The position numbers and the translations under genes are program-made. A DNA stretch of 64,000 nucleotides from Drosophila persimilis (Eukaryota; Arthropoda; Insecta; Diptera; Drosophilidae), in NCBI RefSeq assembly GCF_003286085.1, contig NW_020825288.1, positions 8,556,001 through 8,620,000 of the forward strand. The letters run 5' to 3'. The notes below the pieces were generated by a model. That model had not been told where the DNA came from. It worked only from the letters and a program-made list of their open reading frames with translations, and ran no database searches. Shown piece by piece: positions 27,103 through 39,935 of the stretch. The stretch's first letter is position 1, and the number at the start of each line of letters is the position of its first letter.

Positions 27103-30100
27103 TCATTTCCCCAGTTAGAGCCAGGGGGAGGAAGGACAACAGGCAATCCGTAATAATCGTAATAATGAAAGGACTTTTAGCTTTTAACTTATTATTAGCT
27201 TTATTTTACAGTTGTCAGCCAGAGCAACGCCCCAGGTATTTACAAGGACTTGTGTATGTCCCATTTGGCCCCGGCTTTGCCCTCTTTCCACTCGGACAGG
27301 GGCAGGGATCTAATATTGAAATACCTCTTGCCGTACCTGATGAAGGAAGGTGTGTGTTTGTTGTGTCTGTGCGGTTGTTTGGGGTTCTGTGGACTGTGGA
27401 CTGTTGTGGTTGTGGGTGCGCGTCGCGCCCACTTTTTACTGCATTTAATTCTCCAGTGAAGTATTTAATTTTATGACACGAGATCCTTGTGTGTGCGTAG
27501 CCTTAGCCGGGAACGGGGCAGGCAAAAGCAGCAGCAAGAGCAACAGCAGGAGAGAGCGTGCGTCCCTTGGAGTACAACAAATATGAAATGACTGTCATTC
27601 CTTGCATTTAGGGGCACTTTGGGGAGTACTTTGCAGCATGTAACACCCAATACTTACACACAACCAAACACACACACACACACGCACACATACATCTGGT
27701 ACACACCTTTGCAATGAGTTTGCTGTTGTTATTCTTGGTGGCATCATTAGCGTTAACGTTATGTAGCGTTATGTTCTGTTCATCTCATCTCAGTTCAGTA
27801 GGGTTCAGCCTCTGCTTTTTTGTTCAGTTATGTTTGGCTCAAACTTAACCCCATCCAGAAAGCGAGGGAAGCGCATAGAGCCACATAGAGAAGGAGGAAA
27901 GAGACAGATAGAAGATGCCTTGTGCTGGGAATGCGAGTACGAGTACCCCTCTTCCCACTCATAACGGGGTTATCGCATAATTATGCAGCATATTAATGTG
28001 TTCTTGCTGCCACCAAAGACCCAACCCCTTTATTATCATTCATATGCAAAAGTTTCATAACAATGTGGCAGCCTCTTCAAGCCCCAGACCCCCACCCATT
28101 TCCCATCTCCATCTACGTTTTCCAACTCCTTCATTTCACTTTGCCTTCGTTGCTTCGCTCATTAGCTGCTCACACGGTACTCTGCCCTCTGCCGGTGGTT
28201 CTGCTTCTGCTTCTGGTTCTGGTTCGGGGTCTGTGGTGATGGGGAATGGGGGGGAGGACTGACTTCTTCCATTTCCTTACCATAATTTGTTTCAAGCTCG
28301 TAAATTTATTTCAATAATTGCCGGCTGCTTGTGAGCTTCATGGAGGTGCAAATAATGTTACTTACAGCAAGCATTACCAGACACTCGCTCTCGCTTTCCC
28401 TTTTTCCATTTTCCATTTTCCTCACTCATTTTCCACGCTGGGCGCCGGCGAACAAAATGTGTGAAAATATTAAAATAATAGTTGTAATTTATAACCAAAT
28501 TGCCAAGAACATTAAAATGTTCCCCCGCCCCACTGCTCCACTTCGTCCGCATCGCGGGGATGCTTATGCCATTAAAAATATTTGCTAATTAAGTTTTCGC
28601 ACACTCTGATCTGGGGCGATGGAAGATCCTAATGTGAGCTGATGTATATATCACTCCCACCGAATAGTTCAGATATAATGGTGTGGAATTAAATTCTTAT
28701 TCTCCATCAAGAAGAGGCAAGTTGGCTTCCCTGGCAAGAAAAAAAGTGCCACTGGTACACTCTTCTAATTTGCACTTAATTAAAACTTGAAACGGAAAGA
28801 GCGAACAAAAAAAACGGCAACGCGCCGGGAGACGAAGGAGATCCACTCAAACGAAAGCAGAAACGGGGCGCAAATAGAATTTCATTGCACTTGGCCGCCA
28901 TCCAATATTGGGGGGACCGGGACGCCATTTGATGCCGCGCCTCGCTCCGGTGCGGTCCTGGTCCTGATTCTGGTCCTGGTGGTGGTACCGCCCGTCCGCC
29001 TTCCGTCATAAATATTTATGCGAAAGCTCTGCCAAATGCAATGACAGCAGGACGTACTCGGACAGTAGTCCTGTGCCGGGTAGCGAGCGAGGCCGTCAGG
29101 AGCCGGAAACGTAAATGAAACTAAAATCAATTTGGTGGCTGCGCTGATAGCAATCATTTGGATTGAGATTAAAGAAGCATCCTTCGGATTGCCGGCCAAA
29201 AACAATGAAATTTCATAAGCCAACGAAACCGGCCAGAGGGCCGAGATGATCCGAGCCGAATTTTGGTGGCGTGAAAATGAAAACCTGCAAAAAGAGAACA
29301 ACAAAAGTTTTCACTTCCTCTCCCCGCATATGATTCGGCGGCGGTGGGTAGGGGACTTTTTTGGCCACCGTCGAGAGAGATAATGCATAAAATTATGTAA
29401 ATATTCTGAAATTATCATTTAATTTCTAAAATTGTTTATGTTTATGCTCGGTAATAAGCAACCTACGAAAGCAGCACAGTAGCAGAGCCGCCGCCGGCAC
29501 CACTCTATGCCGCAGACCCACCCTGTACGACGCACTTTTGGGGCACTTCAACTTAATTAAAAATTACTTTACAGACGCCAAATACTTTTAATTATTTTGG
29601 GTTCAGCGGTCGAATGGAAAACGAGAACGAGCCGGCCATTGAGAGGGGAAATCTACCCCCAGTACCAGAACCATTGTTGGTTTTTGCATAAAGAACCCGA
29701 CGCTGAAGCGATGATGCCCCATGCAGCCCAATTAAAAGCGTTTTGGGAGAACATTTCCAAATAAAAGTAATGCGAGTGCTGCATTACCAGCAAGCCCTTC
29801 TTTTTTTTCGGCCATGTCGGAATTTATGCAAACCGCGACTGACGACGACCCATTCTCCCATCCATCCCCCGGATTGCCATTGATGGCCTGGCTTCATTGA
29901 TTTTCCATTAGATTTTACTCATTCGTTTTTATGATTTGCCTGCGAGTCGAAACGAATCGAATGGAACCCAAATACTCAACTGGAATCGCGTTCGGTAATG
30001 GTTGATTGTGCGATAGGGCCCATGCTCTTTGCACTCTTTGTACAGCCCCATCCCCATTCCATCCACAAGTATCGTTTCCCGCTGGTTTTTGTGAGTGTAT

Positions 30101-30519
30101 ATTTCGGCGGCAGGACACACAGGGAGAGGACCACGTGATTCGCATTATTCGCCATTTTTGGGTTTTTACGCGAAACTCATAAAGTGTGTGCGAGGCAGAG
30201 GCCCAGGAGGAAGAGGTTAACAATACGATATTGTTTTTATTTTAACCACAGAATCAGTAGAGCGAGATCTGAATGGGAAAGGGTGTGGTGGGGTTCTACT
30301 CGTATTTGGATTGTTTGATTCTTTCAATGCACTTGAGAAGTACGAACGAGTATAGAAAGTTTCCATTGTTTGTTTGCACAATTCTTATACGAAATGAAGA
30401 AAATGTCACAATATTTTCCACAAACGGTTCAACGAGTCCTTCCCATTCAGTTGATGGTCCATTTATTGATGAGTTTCTCCGCTAAACGCCAGATTTATCT
30501 GCAATCCACAATCCACTCT

Positions 30520-30537
30520 TTCTCTCTCTCTCTCTCT
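30520..30537. repeat. (TC)9 tract
   Basis: Pure TC dinucleotides, complement of a GAGA tract. Confidence 0.85.
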
Positions 30538-33500
30538 ATGGGCTCTTCTGTATGTATTCTAGTAAAAGGTTGAGGGTTTTGTTCCACGTTTGTTTCGAGT
30601 ACTTGACCGTTTTCTTTGATTGCAACAGAATTGCTTGCAATTTCCGTTGCTGCTCTTAGATTAAATACAATTGATAAGTCTATAAGGTGGAGGCCATGGC
30701 TGTAGAGCATCTTTCCGACTTGGCAGCTGTCTAACAACAAGTGCTGGCCGGCTTTAACCCCTCAGTGACTGCTTTTTGCTGCTGTCTGCTGTCCGGTGTC
30801 CATTGTCCCAAATGGAAAACACTTCACACCTAGCTGCCAAAAGAGTGGAAAAGCCACATAGAGAGAGAGACACAGAGAAAGACAGGCTGAAAGCCCGGCA
30901 CTCAACTTGCTGGCCAAAAATGTTGTGCGCTTTTAATTAAAAGTAATGTCATACAATTCCATTACATTCGGCCCGAAATGTGTGCGCCACACATTTACAT
31001 ATCAAACTGGCAGGGTTACCAAGGAGCCCAGAAGCCCCCAGCCCCCAGCCCCCATAAGGATGTCCACAGTACCTCATTCCTTGCACTGGCTCTGCTTCTG
31101 TCTCTGCTTCTGCTTCTGTCGCTGTCCCAAGCCCAATCCCTGGTCCTGACTATAGCTCCAACCTTACACTTGGACAAATTAAGATCCATTTCAAGTGAGT
31201 ACTGACAAATTGTACATTTTTCAAAACAATTAATTCGAAAATTATCTTTTAGGGCACACTATTTTTAACTTTATCAAGCAAACTATTAATTATTTTTCTC
31301 TGTGTATCTCTGGCTACGTCTCCTTCTCTACCATTTCTGCTTCTTTCGCTGCCTTGTCATTTGTATGGGTATTTGTTTTATTTTCCTGCCGGCAGCGCAC
31401 TTCGAATGTGGCCCACTGGCAAAGTGACAACAAAAGTAAATTAATGTGCGTACATATGTCCCCTTTCCCTGCTGCCATTCGACCCTCTCCTCAGTCCTGA
31501 CGGGGAGGGAAAGTGTGTGGTTTTTGTCGTTGCCTTTACAGGTAATTTATTGCATTCAAACATAATGGAAAATATTTTTGTGCTACCCTTCCATTAGACC
31601 AAACGAGACCAGTCTACGAGAACTCTGTTGGATAGACGACGATAGACGATGACGATGACGAGGACGATGAGGAGGACAAGACATTAGCATTAGGTTTATT
31701 TCCACACATCAACTGTCGTCGGGGCTGATGGGCTGATGGGCTGATCACCTGACCTGGCCCCAGCTGGGGGACCATATTGGGTATATTAGTTGGCCCAAAT
31801 ATAGACAAATGGCATGGCCCATACGTTTTCATTTCGTTTGAGTTTGATGCGTTTCGTTGTTAGCAGAGCCCTGAACAGAGCCCAGAACGAGTTTGCGCTG
31901 TGTCCTGACCTGGACTCAGGCTTGTGCTTCTGCTTGTGATTGTGCTCGTCCTCGTCCTCGTATCGATATCTTACTTAAAAACGAATTGACATTAATTGAA
32001 GGCATGCCAATGGCAAACAAAACTAAATAAATAACAACGACTGGCCTGGCCAAGGAATGTGCGGCATGTGGCATGCTTCTGCATGTCCTTGCTGTTGCCT
32101 GTGCCTGTGCCTGCCTGGGTTCCCAGCTTCTGCTCCATCTCGGGCCCAATCTCCTGTCCCAGCTCCTCCTCGTGCTCCTGCTCCTGTTCGAGGGTTCGAT
32201 ATTGTGGTGGCGGCCGACCAAGTTTTCAACATGGCAAATTCAATTGTCGTTTGATGCGGCGACAGGCCAGGCCGCAGCAAGCCAAAGCCAAAGTCAGCAT
32301 CAGCCACATCAAGAAGGACCAGGGAAGCAGGGACCGAGTGCGAGTGGGAGTGGGAGTGGAGGGCAGCATATTTGCGCAATGCTTTGGCATTCACCTGATG
32401 AATTTATCACAGCTGGGAATGAGAGGACTCAACTTGACTCCACTCCGCCCAGCGACAGAGATGGCCAGAAGCTAGAGAAGCGCCACATCCACATCCACAT
32501 CCAAGCAGACCGACCACTCGCCACAACAGTTGTCGTTGTCTGCTAAATTGGTTTTCTTTTTGTCAATTGGGGATTTCGATTGTTGCAAAAGGCCAAAGCG
32601 ACGACATTGGCATCGCAGCCGAAGAAAAAATGCCAACATAAGTATTAAGTAAAATAAAATAAGAAGAAAAACTGCTGGCAGGCATCGGCATCGGCATCGC
32701 ACTCTTACTCGTACTCGTAATGGTAACAAGCAGAGCCGGAACAGAGGCCCGCTGAGACAAACTGCCGGCAAGAAGTTAAGCGCACAAACATCAATGGGGT
32801 CAGCTAATGCCACTGCCACTGCCACTGCTGCTGCTGCTGCTGCTTCCAGGACCAACCCAAGTCCCAGGCTAAGGGCCAGAGCCTCGGCCTCCCGTCTCTC
32901 AATTGAGTATTGATAAAGTCGGAAGGCAAGGAAAATTTTAGCTCGTTTTCTCGCGACGACGGTCGCCCAAGACTCCTCTTTCCAAACAAGACCCCAAGGC
33001 AATGAGCAAACAATGACATAATGACAAGTGGCGGAGAGTTTAAGTGATAAATAATTAATTGATTTTTGTTGCAACAAAAGCAAAGATATCGCCAAAGGCA
33101 GCAACTCAAGAGAGAGAAACTGCTGAATGGGACTGTGTGTCCGTTCTGGCCAAGGAAAAGAAGTTCAAACCCAGCAACGAGATAAGTTAAAAGGTAGATT
33201 AAGATAAATGGCGACTCGTTCTACGGCTGTCGCAGCTGGCCCACAATCCGCACTGTCCTGCCACACTGCCACGCCCAGACAGACCCCCAATCGACTCTTG
33301 TTGCTATTTTTTTTTTAAACACGAATTTGCTGGCATTCCTCTTGTTTGTTCCTTCGCTTGTTTCGCATAATAAAACAACACTCGGGCGGGAATCAGCCCC
33401 AGTCCCTACCCAGCCTCTCTGGGGGGCGTTTGGCCAGTTGTGTCCTTTTTATTGGTCCATCAGCGGCCCTGTGTCTGTGCCCGGAAGTTGTGCTGTCTAT

Positions 33501-34902
33501 TTCCGCCAAGCGTTTGATTTTGGAACTGTTATTTTTATGAGTCCTTTCTGGATACTGCTCGAGCTCCAGCTTCAGCTTCAGCTATTGCTTTTTAGGATTT
33601 GACCAATTTTTATACGTGTGTGTGTGATCTGCTGCTTTGCTTTGGAGAGTGTCCGTGATCGGATGGTGATTGGGGGACTGGGGTCTGTCAACCCCTTGAC
33701 TCGTAACCATTTCCTTTGTTATATTTATATACCCATTCACGTCGATATATTGATTGAGGTATTATCAGCACATCTGAATACGTACTCAAGTGTTCAGCGG
33801 CCAAGAGGCTTTCAGCTATAACCAATGACCACGCTGCGTATGCATAATGCCCGGAGCATAATGCCACTAAAAAGTACGCTGATTCTTATCACAATGTCAC
33901 CGAGGGGCTAAACAAAAAACTGCTCGGAGTCGGGTAATCGAATAAAATATACAAAAAGCAACCACAAATAGGCAACGTCAGCGATGGCAGCGGCAGCGGT
34001 GGCGGCAGCAATGGCGGCTTTTCATTAATTTTCGGCACGCAGGGCAGGGACCCTGTTCCTGAGCTCCTGAGAGAGAGAGAGAGGCGTGAGTTCATGTAGG
34101 AGCTCTCGCAAGCCAATGGTCTCATGTAAGCCAGGCAAACCTACACGTGTTAGGCTCCGAGTATGGGTCTGTGTGTGTGTGGATGTGTGTTTGTGTGGGT
34201 GTGGGTTTGGGTATATGTTTGCCAAAGTCGGCTGAAGTGTGCTCCCAAGTGAATAATTTGTTATCAGCGCATAATCAACGAGACAGCCACAACACACATT
34301 CACACACATATAGTCCTCGTTCAGTGGGGGCCACTGGGTCACCGTCACCGTCACCCGTAGCACTGGGTACTGGATACCGGGGGAAAGGTGAGGTCCTGAC
34401 CATTTTACTTAACGCTGCCACACATTTGGGCAACTACAAACACACAAATATTACTGTGTGTGTGTGTAAAAAGGTTGCCGCCATCAAAATAATTACGATA
34501 CAAGGCACCGCACCACCGACATGCAGGCTACCGCACTGTGAGTGCGTTTGTGTGTAGCAATGCGTGTGCACAACAACAAAAAGTCATTTAGTTAAAAACC
34601 TGACTTTTTATTTGCGCCGCGGGCTGCCTTGCCACATGCCTCATGCCCCATGTCCCATGCCCCGTGCTATAGCGTAGCACCATGCCCCGTGCCCCGTGGA
34701 GCCAGCCAGGCGTTGAACACTTCATCAACTCATCAGAGCGCGCCCTTTTTGCATGTCCTTAACCGTTTAACGGCGCCAGGGTAGCCCCCCGGCCCCCCAC
34801 CAGCCACCATTTGTTGCTGTGGTGGCCTCTCATACATATTTTGTTTGTTTGTCTTGGCCTGACTCCTGGCTCCTCCTGCACGCCTACTCAAACAACACAC
34901 AT

Positions 34903-34922
34903 ACACACACACACACACACAC
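34903..34922. repeat. (AC)10 microsatellite
   Basis: Pure AC tract in a CA-rich stretch. Confidence 0.9.
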
Positions 34923-37900
34923 CACTCATCAAACATAAAATACACAAAATTACTCTTATGAAAATTAATAAGTTAACTTTTTTCTACGCTCGAGTTTTCC
35001 CGAGTAATCGTACATTTTTTTACGACTTTCATGTGGAAAATGCTCGGGCACGGGTACTCTTCACATGTACTCGCATGTGTCTCTCACCTATGCTTATACA
35101 TACATATATCCCCTGTATATCCCCTGAACTATATTTATATTTATTATGATTTTTTTCCGGCCCTGGACTCGTTGCCTGTTTTGCTTCATTTGAACGCATT
35201 TGCCTCGTGGAATGAAAGTAATTGAAATTAAAAGTAAAGAAACGTGTTGCTCGCACAGGTCCGTATCCCTGTCCCTCACTGTCCCTCCCTGTCCTTCGCC
35301 CTGTATGGAAATACCTTGGGGTGTGTGTCTGTGCACTTTGCGGGCTGCTCCAAATTAATCCCTAAAGTAATTAGAAAAAAAAATTTCCAAATGAGTTCGA
35401 GTAGCTTCGCTACCAGCACGAACGAAACAGGGTCGGATAAGGTCGGATAGGGTTGGGATCGAGACAGAAAGGTTCGTGCCGACTGCATATTTTCCACGCG
35501 TTTTCCAAACTTAACTGCCAAGGCAACACTGGAGATAATGGCAAGGCGAGGTGTCGGGGAGTGGCTCTGGAAAATTGTAATTCTTTAAATATGTGTCAGC
35601 CATCGTGCCGTCTGAAATATCAAAGAAAATGAAGCTTCGTTGAAATTTTCAATTAAAAACAATTTAATACATTCCCTTTGTTTGTTCAAAGAACTCGAAC
35701 GAAAACGAGTATAGCATTAATTGTAGAGTGAGCGATTAGTTTTTTTTTTTTTTAAATGTTATGCTCCCACCAGTTTTTTTTATTATTTAAAACGTTTATA
35801 TGGAGCTTTCCTTTTGTTTTTATTAAAAGTGTTCTACTTGTTCTACTTTTTTGTATGCTTAAACTTGTTCTACTTTTCCTACTTAAAACTTCAGTTCGTT
35901 GAGCATTGAGGTTACCAATTGATGAAGGATTGTTATACTATTTGCAAATATTTCGAATGTGTTATGGCACATAGTAGCAACCCTGGAGAAGTCAAAGGGC
36001 TAATAGTGTGCAACCCTGGGCGCGATTCAACGTTTGTGTGGCCGCATGTTTCCGGTTTGTTTCATGTCCGCGGCCAATCTAAAGTTCAACTTTCAGCGAA
36101 AGTTGCAGTACAGCCTCTGCTTTGGCCAGCCTCTCGGCGTGTCATCGCTTCTGGCATGCGCGGAACTTTATTTTGCCCCAAAAACATAAAACAGCAAGGG
36201 ATATACAAGAACCGGGGAGGCAGTGTAAAAAAGTTGAGACTGCCAGCGGAAGCGGAAACGTTTTGGCAGCGTGTGAAACGATGAGGGCCGAAAACTAAAA
36301 ATGTCGCGCTCAAAAAGTTATATCTTTCCTTTGGTAACTCTGGCCCAGAGTCTGCGTGTTGGAGGGAAAGCCGAGCTCATTATAATTCAATTTCCTTCTC
36401 CATGGACTGCAGCTGGACATGGTGTGTGCGTCTCTGGCACACGACCCGCACACGACGCAGATATGGCCACGCGCTGTGACAAATAACCAAAGATTTTCAT
36501 GGCATTTGGCAGTGTTTATCTGCTGCATTAGCACACGCCTACATCGAGGCCCATCCCCATCCCATCCCCCAGTCGCAGGCCTAGTCCCAGTCCGTCCCTC
36601 ATGCAAAGCCGCCTTGCACAAAGACCCGTACAATGCCCGAGAGCCCGAGATGTCGTTCCCGTTCCCGTTCCCCCATCCCCCTGCTGATATCCATTCCTGG
36701 GGTCCAACCGTGGCGGATTCCGCTCCCACGGTCGTAGATGGCTCCCATATTTGCGTATTGACGGGGCTCTTGGTTACTGCGTTGCCACACAGAGGGGTCC
36801 ATGCAGAGAGTGGGGCGGATTGGTGGGCTGTCCATTGGGCGTCCAGTGGGGCGACTGGCTTCCGCACAACATTTATCATATTTGGGCGCGGAGCTTGCGA
36901 ACGTTACGCGCCAGTTCAAAGTCCAACACTAAGTTCCAGGTATTTGCAACTTTTCGACAAAGGATTTTTGGCTGCAATCGTGGCCATAAATTATCCTCTG
37001 GCCACCCCACAGCCTGGTTGTTCCTGGCGGCGCGCTGCTGCTGTAGTTACGGTGTCTACTTAGCGCATAATTAGCTGCATGAAGTTTGACAGAGGGGCAG
37101 CGACAACGATGACGGCGACGGCGACGGCGACGAGGTACCCAAATTAGTGTTCAAGCGAAAAATGTTGCAATGATGAATGTGGAAATAATGTTCTCCAGCC
37201 AAGGCCTTAGCATTTTCAGAGGTCCATCCAAGCCCATAATAGGGCGCAAAAGAGGGCCCACCGAAAGCTTCACGGAAAGCGCCTTTAAATGATGGAAAGC
37301 CCTCTTGGAAAATGCATACACACACACAGAACGAAATAAAGAAAGAATAAATAAATCAAAAATCGCTGAGTAAATAAATAAAAGATCATTTAAGTAAATA
37401 TAAATCAGAGTGGGGGGAGGAAATCGGAGAAGAAAACGAAATGGAAAAGGAAAAGGAAAATGTCATCAGTGCGGTGCGGGGCCTTTTGTCGCTGTCATTC
37501 CGTATAGATGTACGTTTGGCTGTGTCTGTGCTTGTGCGTATCGGTGTGGAGTGTGAGTGTATCGCTTGGTTTGTTTGCACTTGAAGGCATTAAAAAGTTT
37601 CTCCCCTGAATAAACGTGAATGAAGTCGTGTGAAATCAATTGTAAACAGGGTATCAATACCCATATCAACACCAAGCACACACACACACACGAGCATGTG
37701 TGTGAGCAATGCGTGTGCCAATGCAAACACCCACAGACACGTAAACAGTATATGTGATAAAGAGGCGATAATCATAATCAGCTTGCCATATAGATGGATG
37801 TGGCTGCGGCTATGGCTATGGGAACTTGCGCCGGCACCTGAAACAGCCCTGCCGTCCGGCAAGCCGTGGAATGCAATTGCCGAGCGAATCCAGAACAATA

Positions 37901-38338
37901 AATGAAACGCATGCAGCTATATTTTAAAAGACAAAGGCCAGGGCCACACACAGCCTCCCAGGGACAGGGACGGGAGCGGGGACAGTGTTCGGCGAAAAGA
38001 AACAGTGCGACACACTAATATTGTAATCATAAATTCTCATAAACAATTTCGCTCGCCTGCAGTCCGGCGTTGGTTCTGTTACTGGTACGGTTTCTGGTTT
38101 TGTAGCTGGACGGAGGACCAGGACCGGGGCCAGGGCCCGGAGACCACGACATTTATAATAATTAATTGTGCGCAAATATATGCCCGCAAATGGTCAGTGG
38201 AGGCAGAGGCCAAAGTCAGTTCCAGTTCCGTCTAATGAAAGGCGCCCGGGCGACGAGGCAGCGACCCGGCAGAGCCAACAGCAGCAGCACTGCAAACTCT
38301 GAGTTATTTGTGTCGCCCCACACGCTTACTGACACACT

Positions 38339-38359
38339 CACACACACACACACACACAC
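38339..38359. repeat. (CA)10 microsatellite
   Basis: Pure CA tract. Confidence 0.9.
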
Positions 38360-39915
38360 TGTCTTCCTGTCTCTCACACAGACTCGCAGTCTCACATTGC
38401 AATGAAATTTACAGCCCTCGTTTGGGGTCGGCGGCCCGGACGACCCCGAACCCCGTGAGCGGTCAGCAAAGGTGCGCGCATAAAGTCGAAGCGGATGGTG
38501 AGAGGCTGAATAAAAAACGTCGCATACTTTTGTGCGTAGGGGAGGGGGGATGGACCTCGCAGGAAGCGGAAGTGGGGTCTATCTAGCAGCAGCCATCTTC
38601 TGTCGGGCAGCCGCGCAAAGCAAAAGCCAACAAATTGCAACATTTATTCTGCAAGATGAATGGTCGCTTGACAATTTATATGTGTGGCCATAATTTTGGC
38701 CTGCCCTGGGTCCTCCGTGGGTCCCGGAACCACCCGTTTTTGGGGAGAGTTGGGATCTCGATCTCCTTACGGCCTGCCTTTCATAATAGCCAAAAATTAA
38801 AAACAGTAGCCACCACAAGACATACCGTCGGCTAGGGAAATGGGGAATGTGTGAAATAAATTGCTAAATAAAATAAACGAGCAAACACACGGCGACAAAT
38901 GAGCCAACCCATGGAGGGGCAGGAAGAGCAGAAAATAAACGAAATTAAAAGCGATAAAAGTAAACGGAAGTGAATTTAATGGACGACAGGATCTAACGAA
39001 CAGGGCAGAAGATACAGACCATGTGAAGGTACGAGCAACATTTCCCAACTTTTGATCACTCTTCGTCTCAGTGGAACAACCCCACCTCTCCAATATTAAG
39101 TGGCTGAGGGCAATGTCATGCTTCCTGTTCGCTTAAATGCAATTGAAACCAATTAAAAATGAACCGGGAAAAAAATGCTTTGATTGTTTTCTTGAAGTTA
39201 AATACCATAATAGCTGTATGGCAGCATATTCCACTACTTCTAAGCAATATATTTTGCACGTTTAGAAAAAAAGAAAACAAACAATAAAAGCTCTATAGTG
39301 AAAATAAAAGACCCTATATACATAGTATCTCCTGTACTATCGATCACCATTGTTTCCCCAGTGGGTTTTCCCCCACTCTCTGGTTAAGGCGCGTGGCAAA
39401 GTCGCACTTCCTCTTCGCTTTTCCTTTTCGGACTCTTTGCTTTTATTTATGCCTTCTCTGCTCCATTTTATTATGCGTTACTTTGGCCACTGTTTTTCCA
39501 CCTCCGGCACTGCGCTGGCGGCCATTTGGACAGTACATTTTGAATTGTCACTGAGCACGTTAGAGAGAGACTGCCCCAGCAGGAGCTTTGGTCTGGCGTT
39601 GGGTCTGGGGCTTAAGGTTCGGCTGGGGTTCATTATTATCGCCGTGTTATGCACATTCCTCGACAATTAACACGCGAGGCACTTGAGCAAACAGCGACGA
39701 TGATGGCGATGGCGACGGAGACGGAGACGGCGACGACGACCAAGTGGCTGCATAAGCGATAAAACGTTCGATACACAATGTCCTGCTCCTGCTGCTGCTG
39801 CTGCCGGTCAAGTCCTGCTACTTACAGCCAAGTGGTGGTGGGGTGGTGCGTGTGTTTCGTGGTGGGTGGGTGCCTGTCGGCCCCAATTTGATTTATTTGG
39901 TTTTTTTTTTCTTTT

Positions 39916-39935
39916 GTGTTGTGTTGTGTTGTGTT
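39916..39935. repeat. (GTGTT)4 repeat
   Basis: Four exact pentamers just after a T-rich run. Confidence 0.9.

Larger units (their letters stand above)
26501..35000. other. non-coding region, no gene seen
   Basis: Contains a G9 run (26547-26555), a GAGA cluster (27074-27102), an AT-rich TAAT/ATGCAT island at about 29380-29455, (TC)9 (30520-30537) and (AC)10 (34903-34922). Also present are a CATGCCCC-type degenerate array with a small hairpin (34633-34700). A 103-codon frame at 27165-27476 begins like a signal peptide (MKGLLAFNLLLALFYSC) but then loses protein character and is not called. Confidence 0.55.

Noticed and set aside
27165..27476. Small secreted protein starting MKGLLAFNLLLALFYSC
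   Set aside because: The hydrophobic start is followed by sequence without conserved character, and AT-rich DNA readily gives such starts; no supporting context.
32472..33104. 210-codon minus-strand frame
   Set aside because: Leucine/valine/alanine runs come from simple repeats (GCATCG, CACTGC, CTGCTG); no family signal.
36310..37063. Overlapping long frames of 189 (minus) and 214 (plus) codons
   Set aside because: They overlap each other in GC-rich DNA, contain no domain-like segment and lack splice-framed neighbours; best explained as chance.
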